Shown one piece after another: positions 16,324-24,697 of a stretch of 64,000 bases of DNA (position 1 is the first letter of the stretch; every line of letters starts with the position of its first letter). Under the pieces are notes generated by a model. That model worked only from the letters and a program-made list of their open reading frames with translations, was not told the origin of the DNA and ran no database searches. Location: positions 14,806 through 78,805 of the forward strand of contig CAZHTF010000008.1 of assembly GCA_964535305.1 (NCBI GenBank), read 5' to 3'. The DNA comes from CAZHTF01 sp964535305 (GTDB taxonomy: Bacteria > Planctomycetota > Phycisphaerae > UBA1845 > Fen-1342). The translations under genes were made by a program, and so were the position numbers.

Positions 16324-17280
16324 ATGTCTGCCCGACTGCTTCACATCCGACCCGCAACGACGATTCGAATTCTCAGCATGGTGGCCGCCGCGCTGGCGAC
16401 GGCCGCGGCCCAAGCCGGCTCGGCGTGTTTTGACTTAAAGGGGACCGCGACCGCGCCCGGAACGGTCAGCGCCGGCGTCGGGCAGGATCGCATTGATCGG
16501 CCGGTAATGCCCGGCGACGAAGCCTGCGCGATCCTGACGGACATCAAGAACAACTGGGACGCGCTTCCGCCGGCGGGATCGAGCGCGTCGGGCCCGGTCA
16601 CGCGACGGCCGGACGGCACCTGCGACTGGTGCGTGACGCGCTATCGCAACCAGAAGCCGACCGAGCAAGGCGGGCGGATGATTGCGGCCGCCGGCATGGG
16701 CCGCACGCCGGGGTTGTCGCAGCTCTCGCAGCGCTTTGTGCCGAACCCGCCGCCGGTGCCGCCTCCGCCACCCGTGACGATCAAGATCCAGATCACGGTG
16801 AACGTCTTGGCGCCAGCCGGCGGCGGCATCCGCATCCAGATCGAGATCGAGATCAACGGCGTGATTCAGCCGATTCTGCTGCACATCCCGACGGCGCCGG
16901 GCATGACGCCCGACCAGGTGAATCAAGAGATCCTGCGCGGGCTGCAACAGGCCGGGTTCACGGTGCAGCCTGGGCAGAATGACTTCCTGGTGCTCGGACC
17001 GCGGCCCTGTTTCGACATCCTCGGCCATGCGTCTGGCGCGCGGCTGCACGGCGTCGAGCTCGAGACTTTCGATGACGGCCTGAGCGAATGGGGTCTGGCC
17101 GTCCTCGCGCCTGGCTGCCCGGGCGACCTAACCGGCGACAGCCGCGTCGACGAGGCCGACCTGGGCGTGCTGCTGGCCAACTGGTACCTCGGCCCCGGCG
17201 GCGACACCAACGGCGACGGTGAGACCGACGAGGCCGATCTCGGAATCGTTCTGGCCAACTGGCGCCAGTTCTGCCCGTAG
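16324..17280 (+). CDS. Exported protein with dockerin-like C-terminal tail
   Basis: The start is placed at the ATG at 16324, after AAGGGGCAAAGAGC; the frame is open further upstream but looks non-coding. The 318-residue product has an N-terminal signal (ILSMVAAALATAAAQAG) and a Pro-rich hinge (PPPVPPPPPV). A short repetitive segment of alternating I/Q/E residues follows (IKIQITVNV...IRIQIEIEING). The tail carries two EF-hand-like loops, GDLTGDSRVDEADLGVLL and DTNGDGETDEADLGIVLA, each with ANW, and ends FCP. The function of the middle part is unknown. It is divergent from the ECF sigma gene, 174 bp away. Confidence 0.75.
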   Translation: MSARLLHIRPATTIRILSMVAAALATAAAQAGSACFDLKGTATAPGTVSAGVGQDRIDRPVMPGDEACAILTDIKNNWDALPPAGSSASGPVTRRPDGTCDWCVTRYRNQKPTEQGGRMIAAAGMGRTPGLSQLSQRFVPNPPPVPPPPPVTIKIQITVNVLAPAGGGIRIQIEIEINGVIQPILLHIPTAPGMTPDQVNQEILRGLQQAGFTVQPGQNDFLVLGPRPCFDILGHASGARLHGVELETFDDGLSEWGLAVLAPGCPGDLTGDSRVDEADLGVLLANWYLGPGGDTNGDGETDEADLGIVLANWRQFCP

Positions 17281-17289
17281 GCACCCGCA

Positions 17290-17310
17290 CTGCGCCGCAC
17301 ACCGGCGCAG
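17290..17310 (+). terminator. GC hairpin after the dockerin-tailed gene
   Basis: CTGCGCCG and CGGCGCAG form a perfect 8-bp stem around a 5-base loop, starting 10 bases after the stop codon at 17280. There is no T-run after it, so it may be a weak or Rho-assisted terminator or an mRNA end stabiliser. Confidence 0.4.
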
Positions 17311-17535
17311 CGCGGATCGGCGGCAGCCCGGCGGCGAGACTCCTCCGAACCGCCTGGCCGCCCGTGTAGAGGCGGACGCCCGCGTGCACGACGGCCCCCC
17401 GGCGGTTGCACGCGGTGCGTCTTTATTGGTCATCGTCTGACGCGCGCCGCTCCTCAAACTTCCGCACGCGGCGCGAAGCTGGTCCCATCCGTCGTGCGGC
17501 CGCGGCACGGCTCAAAACAATTCGACAGCGTGTAA

Positions 17536-17563
17536 TCGACAGCGGCGCGCGCCTGGTTGTAAT
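17536..17563 (+). promoter_or_regulatory. Candidate promoter for the exported protein gene at 17612
   Basis: TCGACA (17536-17541), a 16-base spacer and TGTAAT (17558-17563) resemble a housekeeping sigma-70 promoter, with 5 of 6 matches in each box. It predicts a start near 17570 and a 42-base leader ending in a strong GGGAGG ribosome-binding site at 17600-17605. Confidence 0.4.
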
Positions 17564-17611
17564 TTGTCCACCGACACGCCGGAATAGCCGCGCGGCATTG
17601 GGAGGACCACG

Positions 17612-19351
17612 ATGAAGTCTGTCGCATGCGCTTCGATCGCGTTGCTCACGCTCGCCTGCAGCGCCGCCGCTCAACTCACGGTCGAAAAAGCGCTCAAGCA
17701 CCTGCCCGATGAGCCCGGGATCGTCATCGCGTTCCCCAGCCTGAAGGCGTTTGCCTCGAATATTGCGGCATTCGGCAAGGCTTCCGGCATCGAGGCCATC
17801 GCCAACGTCAGCTACAAGCGCGTTCTCGAAGAAGACGGCCTGGTGCCCAATTCCGCAGGCGTCGACATCAGCGGCGCCGTGCTGATCCACGTCGACGCGC
17901 TCAACCTGACGCCGGTCGTCATCTGCGGCTTGTCCGACGCCGCCGCCTGGAAAACCGCCAACAAGGTCAGCGAGCGCAGCGGCGGAATGCTGACATTCAC
18001 CGACGATCACGAAATCGAGCATTTCGCCGTCATTCGCGAAAACGTGCTGGTCGTTTCCACCGATGAAGCCGCGGTGGAAGACTGCAGTGCCGGCAGCGGC
18101 GCGGCCGCGCGGCAGGTTCTACAGCACGCGGCGGACGCGCTGCGCCAGTCGCAATTGGTGGTCTTCGTGAACATGCCGACCTGGAAGGCACAGCTCGACC
18201 AGGGCGTCGGCGTGATGGACGGCATGATGGCCATGGCGCTGATGTCCAGCCCCGGGGGCGAATCTTCCGCGACCATGACGCGCTGGATGCTGCAGGGCGC
18301 CAAGAAGCTGGTAGCGGAAGCGACGGTGACGATGATCTCGCTGGAAGTGAACGAGAAGAGCGCCCAGCTGCGGCACATGACCGAATTTCAACCGAGCGGC
18401 GCAGTCGCGAAGTACCTGAAGGCGATCCGCACGAGCGAGGCTGATCCGCTCCGCGGCTTGGTCGACGGGTCGGACTTGTTCTATTTCGCGACCGAGTGGG
18501 ACCTGATCGGCGAAGCTCGCCCGCTGCAGGAGGAAATGAGCCTCGCCATGCTTGACGCCGCTCCAGAAGGCCCCGCCAAGACCGCGCTGCGTCAACAGCT
18601 CGACCGTACCACACCGATCCTGCGGAAGATCAAGGGCTACAACGGGGCGGTGCGAAAGGCCAAAGATGGGCCGGGCATGGTGATCTCTGGAACGTACTTC
18701 ACTGAGAACGACGCCGAGCTGCTGGAGAGTTTCCCGCTCGTTTGGGAATCTGGCATGCAAATGACCGCGGCGGCCGGCGTGCTGGAGTTCGCCGTCGACG
18801 CCAAGCGCGACCGCGTGGCGGATGTCGATGCGCACGTGGTTGGCATCCGCATGAAGGCCGAGCAGCCGGAGTTTCTCAAGGCGCTCGAGCAATTCTACGG
18901 CGCAAATCCGACGGTCTTCGCGGCCAAGACGCCCGCCGGCCTGAGCTACACGCTCGGCCCGCAGGGCGAGAGCAAGCTGGCCTTCACCGAGCTGGTGAAA
19001 TCCGCCACGAAGCTCAGTGAGAATTCGCGCGTCGCGGCGGCGATGAAATCGATCGCACCCAAGCCGCAGGTCCTTGCGCTGCTGGACATCGCCGGCATCG
19101 TCGAAGTCTTCACCGAGCTCTCGAGCGACGCCGACGAAGCTGACAGGCCAGACGGGGCGAGGGCAGATGCCGCGCAGGCTGCCGGCGGCAAGGCGGGCGC
19201 TGAAGCGGTAACTGCTGAAAGGTCGCCGTATATCGTCTTCGCGATGTACCTGGACGCGACCAAGATTCGCACGCACATCTCGCTGCCGGCCAAGTCTGTG
19301 CGGAGCGTCGCCGAGAGCATCGCAAGTGGTGTTTCCGGCCCGGGGTACTAG
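17612..19351 (+). CDS. Exported protein of unknown function
   Basis: A 579-residue protein with a short signal peptide (MKSVACASIALLTLACSAAA, cleaved near QLTVEK) and a strong ribosome-binding site (GGGAGG, six bases before the ATG). I do not recognise a family. The body is a soluble alpha/beta sequence with few cysteines and long hydrophilic segments. A low-complexity acidic/alanine stretch lies near residue 510 (DADEADRPDGARADAAQAAG). Repeated themes such as VVICGLSDAAAWKTANK and LVVSTDEAAVEDC resemble periplasmic planctomycete proteins annotated only as hypothetical. It probably acts in the periplasm, possibly attached to the surface. Confidence 0.75.
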   Translation: MKSVACASIALLTLACSAAAQLTVEKALKHLPDEPGIVIAFPSLKAFASNIAAFGKASGIEAIANVSYKRVLEEDGLVPNSAGVDISGAVLIHVDALNLTPVVICGLSDAAAWKTANKVSERSGGMLTFTDDHEIEHFAVIRENVLVVSTDEAAVEDCSAGSGAAARQVLQHAADALRQSQLVVFVNMPTWKAQLDQGVGVMDGMMAMALMSSPGGESSATMTRWMLQGAKKLVAEATVTMISLEVNEKSAQLRHMTEFQPSGAVAKYLKAIRTSEADPLRGLVDGSDLFYFATEWDLIGEARPLQEEMSLAMLDAAPEGPAKTALRQQLDRTTPILRKIKGYNGAVRKAKDGPGMVISGTYFTENDAELLESFPLVWESGMQMTAAAGVLEFAVDAKRDRVADVDAHVVGIRMKAEQPEFLKALEQFYGANPTVFAAKTPAGLSYTLGPQGESKLAFTELVKSATKLSENSRVAAAMKSIAPKPQVLALLDIAGIVEVFTELSSDADEADRPDGARADAAQAAGGKAGAEAVTAERSPYIVFAMYLDATKIRTHISLPAKSVRSVAESIASGVSGPGY

Positions 19352-19551
19352 GCCGCTCGGAAGTCCGGGGCGGAGCTTCGCATCCGCGCTTAGAGCAGCG
19401 CCCGCCGCGAGGCACTGCCGATGCATCGCCGCGCTCCGCGCGCTTGCTGGCGCTTCGGGTCCGAAATGGGTGCGCTGCCGCGCGGTATCCGGGGACCCCG
19501 CTCCTCGCGCTCGCCGCGGCTCTGCTTGCGCGGTTCGGCTTGCGCACGCGG

Positions 19552-19581
19552 TTGGCATGCCCGCGCGAAATTTCGTAGACT
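19552..19581 (+). promoter_or_regulatory. Candidate promoter for the AMP-ligase gene
   Basis: TTGGCA (19552-19557), an 18-base spacer and TAGACT (19576-19581) fit a sigma-70 promoter, with a start near 19588 and a leader of about 36 bases to the ATG at 19624. The spacer ends in the 10-bp palindrome CGAAATTTCG (19566-19575), an operator-like element. Confidence 0.4.
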
Positions 19582-19623
19582 CTGTGCCGCGTGAATCACC
19601 CATCTACAAAGCCCGCGTGAACT

Positions 19624-21069
19624 ATGCACCCGATCCTTGACTTGCTGGACCAGCATTCCGAGCGGCGTGGCGCGCGGATCGCGCTCAGCGACCAGAGCCT
19701 GACGCTGGACTATCGCGGATTGCGGGCCATCGCCGGCGGGCTTGCCGCGCAAATCGCCTCGCAGAGCGATGCGCCGCGTGTTGGCGTGCTGGCGCCCAGC
19801 TCCGCCGCGTGCGCGACGGCGATCGTGGCCTGCTGGTATTGCGGGCGTACGCCGGTCCCGCTCAATTTCCTGCTCGCGCCGCCCGAGTTGCAATGCATCG
19901 TGCGCGACGCCGGCATCGACCTGGTCGTGACGATCGAGATGTTCGCGCCGCTGGTGGCGGCGGTGGGCGCGAAGGCCCTGTTGCTGAGCGGGAGAACGCT
20001 CGCTCCAGGCGCGATCCAGACGCCCGCGGTCCACGGCGCGGACGCCGGCGCCGTGATCTACACCTCGGGCACCTCCGGCGATCCCAAGGGCGTGGTGCTT
20101 TCGTTCGACAACATCACGACCAACGCGCTGTCCGCTGCGGAGCACGCACAGATCGATGCGGACCAGGTGTTGCTGAGCGTCCTGCCGCAGTTTCACAGCT
20201 TTGGCTTTACGGGCATGACGGTCGTTCCGCTGCTGCTCGGAGCGACCGTGCATTACCTGCCGCGCTTCACGCCACTCTCGGTCGTCAGCACGATCGCCGA
20301 GAAGCGCGTCAGCGTATTCATGGCGGTGGCCAGCATGCACGCCGCAATCGCCCTGTTGAAGCAGGCCGAGCCGGCCGCGCTCGCATCGCTACGGCTGGCG
20401 ATCAGCGGCGGCGAGCCGCTGCCGACCAGGGTCGCCGAGACATTTGAACGCCGCTTCGGGGTGACGCTGCACGAAGGCTACGGACTGACGGAGACCTCGC
20501 CGATCGTCTCGATCAATGTGCCGGGGGCGCATCGTCCCGGCTCGGTCGGTCGGCCGATTCCGGGCGTGCAGGTGACGGCTCGCGATGCGGCCGGTCGTGC
20601 TTTGCCGATCGGGCAGGAGGGCGAGCTATGCGTGCAGGGCCCTTGCGTGATGCAGGGCTACCTCAACAAGCCCGAGCAAACCGCACAGGTGCTGCGCGGC
20701 GGAGTGCTCTTCACGGGCGACATTGGGCGCGTCGATCCGGACGGCTACGTGCACATCACCGGGCGGGCCAAGGAAATGATGATCGTCGCGGGTGAGAACG
20801 TCTTCCCGCGCGAGATCGAGAACGCGCTCAGCGAACACCCGGCCGTCGCGGAAGCGGCCGTAATCGGCGTGCCGGATGCGCTGCGCGGCGAGACGCCGCT
20901 GGCGTACGTGCTGCTCAAGGAAGGCGCGACGACCAGCGAAATCGCGTTGCGCGATCACTGCCGCGCGCGGCTGGCGGGCTACAAGGTGCCGCGCGAAGTG
21001 CGGATCGCCAGCGACCTGCCGCGCGGCCCGACCGGGAAGATCCTGAAGCGCGCCCTGCCGCGCGCATGA
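19624..21069 (+). CDS. Acyl-CoA synthetase / AMP-dependent ligase
   Basis: A 481-residue class I adenylate-forming enzyme, slightly short for the family (usually 500-560). The P-loop-like A3 motif YTSGTSGDPKGV is at 146-157, A5 is YGLTETSP, and A7 is LFTGDIG. A8 is GRAKEMMIVAGENVFPREIE, the acyl-CoA synthetase form, and PTGKILKR near the C-terminus holds the catalytic lysine. It should activate a carboxylic acid, probably a medium- or long-chain fatty acid, to acyl-AMP and then acyl-CoA in the cytoplasm. Convergent with the GT4 gene downstream; no operon partner. The exact acid is not predictable. Confidence 0.9.
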   Translation: MHPILDLLDQHSERRGARIALSDQSLTLDYRGLRAIAGGLAAQIASQSDAPRVGVLAPSSAACATAIVACWYCGRTPVPLNFLLAPPELQCIVRDAGIDLVVTIEMFAPLVAAVGAKALLLSGRTLAPGAIQTPAVHGADAGAVIYTSGTSGDPKGVVLSFDNITTNALSAAEHAQIDADQVLLSVLPQFHSFGFTGMTVVPLLLGATVHYLPRFTPLSVVSTIAEKRVSVFMAVASMHAAIALLKQAEPAALASLRLAISGGEPLPTRVAETFERRFGVTLHEGYGLTETSPIVSINVPGAHRPGSVGRPIPGVQVTARDAAGRALPIGQEGELCVQGPCVMQGYLNKPEQTAQVLRGGVLFTGDIGRVDPDGYVHITGRAKEMMIVAGENVFPREIENALSEHPAVAEAAVIGVPDALRGETPLAYVLLKEGATTSEIALRDHCRARLAGYKVPREVRIASDLPRGPTGKILKRALPRA

Positions 21070-21128
21070 GCGATGAACTCGTGGGCCGCTCCGCTCCGGT
21101 CGCCCCGCGGCGAACTGCGGCGTGCGGC

Positions 21129-22238
21129 TCAGCGCCGCTCCAGCACGCTGTTGAGGACCGCGCGCATTTTCAACAGGAATTCGAGCTGGCTGAATTGTGA
21201 TGCGCGCGCGTGCAGCACGATCGGGTCGAACTCGTGCTGGTCGAAGCGCAGGATCGCTTCGGCCAGGCTCTCCGCCGATTGCTGTGGAAAGTGCACGCCG
21301 GTGACACCGTCAATCACGGTTTCAGTCGCTCCGCCGGCGCCAAACGCGATGACCGGGCAACCGTGACCCATCGCTTCGACCGGGACGATGCCGAAATCCT
21401 CCTCGCCCGGGAAGAGCAGCGCCGCCGCTCTCGCGTAGTGCTCCGCCACCACCGCATCCGGCTGCCAGCCGAGCAACGTGATCTGCTCCGCGCTGGCGTG
21501 CCTGAGCTGTCGCACGGCGGGCCCTTCGCCGATCACCACCAGCCTGCGGCCCAGCCGCCGACAAGCCTCGACTGCCAGGTCCAACCTCTTATAGGCGACG
21601 TGGTGCCCCACGCACAGGAAGTAATTCTCGCGACGCCGCTGCGGCGGCTCGGCCGGGATGCTCACCGGCGGATAGACCACGACGCTTTCGCGGCGATATG
21701 CGTTCGCGATTCTCCGCGCGACGTGCTGCGAATTCGCCACAAATTGGTGAACCTGCTGCGCCCCGACCAGGTCGGCCCGCTGCAGCCGCCGCAGCAGCGC
21801 CGGCCACATCGGCCGCAGCGGGGCCGGCAGCGTGGCCTGATACGTTCTCGAAATCTCCGGCTCCCACACGTAGCGCATCGGAGAGTGGCAATAGCACACG
21901 ACCCTGCTGCGCGCGTCGGGCCGCATCGCTTTGGCCAGGGCGGCGTCGGAGCAGACGACCATTTCGCACGCCGGTAGCTGCACGGATTGCGCCGCAGCGG
22001 GCATGAACGGCAGCAACTTCGGGTAGTGCCGCGTCGCGCCCGGCACACGCTGCAGCCAGGATGTGTGCACCGTGCCCCAGCCGTCGCCCGCGCCCGCCGG
22101 ATCATGCACCAGCGTATAGATCGGGGCGCGCGGCAGGATGCAGCGCAGCGCGGCCAGCACCTTCTCGCCGCCGCGGCGTCGCACCAGCCAATGGTGCGTC
22201 AGCACGGCGTCAAGCGCCAGGGGCTGGCAGCCAGGCAC
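21129..22238 (-). CDS. Glycosyltransferase family 4
   Basis: A GT-B transferase whose coding part begins around the GTG at 22238 (VPGCQPLALDAVLTHHWLVR). The open frame extends to 22406, but there it overlaps the aldehyde dehydrogenase gene and does not look like protein. RRGGEKVLAAL, CYCHSPMRYVWE and EDFGIVPVEAMGHG (the EX7E-type donor motif) are characteristic of GT4 enzymes related to mannosyltransferases such as WbaZ/PimB-like proteins. It is separated from the large polysaccharide operon by 12 kb, so it may serve a different glycan. It is encoded directly after, and overlapping or abutting, the ALDH gene. Confidence 0.85.
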   Translation of the reverse strand: MPGCQPLALDAVLTHHWLVRRRGGEKVLAALRCILPRAPIYTLVHDPAGAGDGWGTVHTSWLQRVPGATRHYPKLLPFMPAAAQSVQLPACEMVVCSDAALAKAMRPDARSRVVCYCHSPMRYVWEPEISRTYQATLPAPLRPMWPALLRRLQRADLVGAQQVHQFVANSQHVARRIANAYRRESVVVYPPVSIPAEPPQRRRENYFLCVGHHVAYKRLDLAVEACRRLGRRLVVIGEGPAVRQLRHASAEQITLLGWQPDAVVAEHYARAAALLFPGEEDFGIVPVEAMGHGCPVIAFGAGGATETVIDGVTGVHFPQQSAESLAEAILRFDQHEFDPIVLHARASQFSQLEFLLKMRAVLNSVLERR

Positions 22239-22287
22239 GTGCGTTTCGCTTCGCGGATCGACGTGGCTGTCGGCGTGCAACGCTGCG

Positions 22288-23748
22288 TCACCTTTCTGGC
22301 GGCGCCAGGCTAACGCATACGTTTTTGGGTTCGGTGAAGAACTGCAGCGCCTCTTCTCCGCCTTCGCGGCCCAAACCGCTCTGCTTCGCCCCGCCGAACG
22401 GCACACGCAGGTCGCGCAGCAGCCAGCAGTTTACCCAGACGCTGCCGCAAACCAGCGCGGCAGCGACGTGATGTGCCCGATCGAGATTCTGCGTCCAGAT
22501 CGAGGCCGATAGCCCGAAGGGCGTGTCATTGGCCAGTGCGATCGCCTGCTCGGTGCTCTCGAACGGCAGGAGCGTCACCAGTGGGCCGAAGATCTCTTCC
22601 TGGTTCACGGCGCAGCGCGAATCCAGCCCGTCGATCACCGTCGGGCGGAAGAAATAGCCGTCACGGCAGCGCTCGGGCAGATCCTCGGGCGCAGCGCCGC
22701 CGCACAGGATCGTCCCGCCTTCCTGCAGCGCGAGCTGCGCGTAGCGCCGCACCTTCTCGAGATGCGCCGCGGACGCCAGCGCGCCCTGATCGGTCGATTC
22801 ATCCAGTGGGTCGCCGCAACGCAGCGCAGTGGCGCGCTCGACGAACTGGCGACGGAAGTCGTCATAAATAGACCGCTCGATCAGCACGCGCGAGCCGCAC
22901 AGGCAGATTTGTCCCTGGTTCGAAAACGCAGCTCGGCACGCGGCCTCCAACGCCCGCGGCGGGTCGGCGTCGGCGAAGATCAGTGTGGGGTTCTTACCGC
23001 CCAGCTCAAGCGAGAGTTTCTTCAGCGCCGCCCCGCCGACGCGGGCCACCTGCGTGCCGGTCTGTGTTCCGCCGGTAAACGAGAGCGTCGGGACGTTCGG
23101 GTGCGCGACCAGCGCCGCGCCGGCTTTCGCGCCCAAGCCGTGCACGATGTTCACCACGCCGGCGGGCAGCCGCGCCTCGCGACACACCTGTGCCAAGAGG
23201 AACGCCGTCAGCGGCGTCAGTTCCGAGGGCTTGGCCACGCACGTGTTGCCGGTCGCGATCGCCGGCGCGATCTTCCAGCTCAGCAGATAGAGCGGCAAAT
23301 TCCAGGGCGAAATCAGACCCGCCACGCCCCGCGGCGTGCGCAGCGTGTAATTCAGCGCCCGCTGATCGGTGAAATGCGCGTCGCCGCGCTGGTGCAGGAT
23401 CGCGGTCGCGAAGAAGCGGAAATTCGCCACCGCCCGCGGAATGTCCAGCGCGCGGGCCAGCTTGATCGGCTTGCCGGTGTCGATGGATTCGGCGTGCGCA
23501 AATTCCTCCAGCCGCGCTTCGATCCGCGCGGCGATCTCGAGCAGCAGCCGCGAGCGCTCCGCGGCGCTGCTCGCGGACCAGGCCGGCAGCGCGTCTCGCG
23601 CGGCGTGCACGGCGGCGTCGATGTCGCGCGCGTCGCTGTCCGGGCAATGGGCGAAGACGCGCCCGGTGGCCGGCTCGAAGTCGTCGAGCACGCCGCCGCC
23701 GCTGGCCGCGACCAGCTCGCCACCGATGTAGTTCTGGATCGAGATCAT
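22288..23748 (-). CDS. Aldehyde dehydrogenase, ALDH8/2-aminomuconate-semialdehyde dehydrogenase-like
   Basis: A 486-residue NAD-dependent aldehyde dehydrogenase of full length. ISPWNLPL (146-153) is the cofactor pocket, the catalytic Glu is E248 in ELGGKNP and the nucleophile C282 in QGQICLCGS. The C-terminal NCWLLRDLRVPFGGAKQSGL and FFTEPKNVCV signatures are characteristic of the 2-hydroxymuconic/2-aminomuconic semialdehyde dehydrogenase and ALDH8 group, used in aromatic meta-cleavage and the kynurenine pathway. It lies 48 bp downstream of the SDR gene in the same direction, so the two may form a catabolic unit. No ring-cleaving dioxygenase is seen here, so the substrate is an inference. Confidence 0.88.
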   Translation of the reverse strand: MISIQNYIGGELVAASGGGVLDDFEPATGRVFAHCPDSDARDIDAAVHAARDALPAWSASSAAERSRLLLEIAARIEARLEEFAHAESIDTGKPIKLARALDIPRAVANFRFFATAILHQRGDAHFTDQRALNYTLRTPRGVAGLISPWNLPLYLLSWKIAPAIATGNTCVAKPSELTPLTAFLLAQVCREARLPAGVVNIVHGLGAKAGAALVAHPNVPTLSFTGGTQTGTQVARVGGAALKKLSLELGGKNPTLIFADADPPRALEAACRAAFSNQGQICLCGSRVLIERSIYDDFRRQFVERATALRCGDPLDESTDQGALASAAHLEKVRRYAQLALQEGGTILCGGAAPEDLPERCRDGYFFRPTVIDGLDSRCAVNQEEIFGPLVTLLPFESTEQAIALANDTPFGLSASIWTQNLDRAHHVAAALVCGSVWVNCWLLRDLRVPFGGAKQSGLGREGGEEALQFFTEPKNVCVSLAPPER

Positions 23749-23796
23749 TCCGCTTCGATCACCCAGCCGTTCTGTGCCCGCCCCGTCTCGCGGAAT

Positions 23797-24582
23797 TCAG
23801 ATGGCGCTGATTCTCCCGCCGTCAACCGGCAGGCTCACGCCGCTGATGTACGCCGCCGCCGGCGACGCCAGGAACACGACCGCAGCCGCGATCTCCTCGG
23901 GCCGGCCGAAGCGCCCCAGCGGGATGTCGGCCTTCATGCGCTGCTCGACCTGCTCGGCGGTCTGGCCGCCGCCGCTGGCGCGCGCTTGAATCAGCGAACG
24001 CAGCCGCGCCGTATCGGTGTAACCGGGCAGCACGTTGTTGACCGTGATACCCAGGGGTCCCAGCTCGCCGGCCAGCGTCTTGGCCCAACCCGCCACTGCC
24101 GCCCGAATCGTATTCGACACGCCCAGGCCGGGGATCGGCTGGCGCACCGAGGTGGAGATGATGTTGATGATTCGGCCGTATCCGCGGGCCTGCATGCCGG
24201 GGAGCAGTGTCTGCACCAGCAGTTGACTGCAGACAATGTGCATCTGCAGCGCATCGCCGAATGCCGTCGGCTGCGCCGCCGCGAGCGGCCCGGCCGCGGG
24301 CCCTCCGGTGTTGTTGATCAGAATCTCGATCGGCCCGCTCTGGGCCAGATGCTCGGCAACGCTCCGCTTCAATCCATCCGGGTCGCGAAAATCAACGCTC
24401 AGCCAGGCGTGCGTTTGCCCCGCGCTGCGCGGCAATCCGCCGCAGACCGCGGCGAGTGCTTCGCGATCGCGCGCCAGCAGTGTGACACTCGCGCCGCCGC
24501 GAGCCAGCGCTTCCGCGCAGGCCCGGCCGATGCCCTGCGAGCCGCCGCCGACCAGTGCCCGTCGGCCGTGCAGTTCGTTCAT
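23797..24582 (-). CDS. Short-chain dehydrogenase/reductase-fold protein with altered active site
   Basis: A 261-residue SDR. The nucleotide-binding loop is GGGSQGIG (12-19) and the second conserved motif INNTGG is at 89-94. S143 aligns with the catalytic serine, but the positions expected for the Tyr-x3-Lys pair read S156 and R160 in VSNTIRAAVAGWAK. That combination is found in a sub-branch of SDRs, and such members may be catalytically altered or bind without reducing. The C-terminus ends in the standard SGVSLPVDGG. With the ALDH gene 48 bp downstream it probably works on the same pathway. The ATG start is well placed. Confidence 0.88.
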   Translation of the reverse strand: MNELHGRRALVGGGSQGIGRACAEALARGGASVTLLARDREALAAVCGGLPRSAGQTHAWLSVDFRDPDGLKRSVAEHLAQSGPIEILINNTGGPAAGPLAAAQPTAFGDALQMHIVCSQLLVQTLLPGMQARGYGRIINIISTSVRQPIPGLGVSNTIRAAVAGWAKTLAGELGPLGITVNNVLPGYTDTARLRSLIQARASGGGQTAEQVEQRMKADIPLGRFGRPEEIAAAVVFLASPAAAYISGVSLPVDGGRISAI

Positions 24583-24697
24583 GCGTCGCGGCTCCTTCGG
24601 TGCGCAGGCGAATTCGTCGGTGCGATTGGCAGGACACGTCGGCCTGCTGCAACCCGCTCCGGATCGGCGCCGCCCGGATCGGCCGGCGCGAAGCGCA

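Larger units (their letters stand above)
17281..17611. other. Intergenic stretch with a hairpin and a candidate promoter
   Basis: This 331-base gap separates two plus-strand genes for exported proteins. It holds a perfect 8-bp hairpin just after the first gene and a plausible promoter for the second, annotated separately. Otherwise I see nothing coding. Confidence 0.6.

Noticed and set aside
19352..19623. Possible tRNA-like segment GGTTCGGCTTGCG
   Set aside because: The T-loop-like word has no matching acceptor, D or anticodon stems around it.
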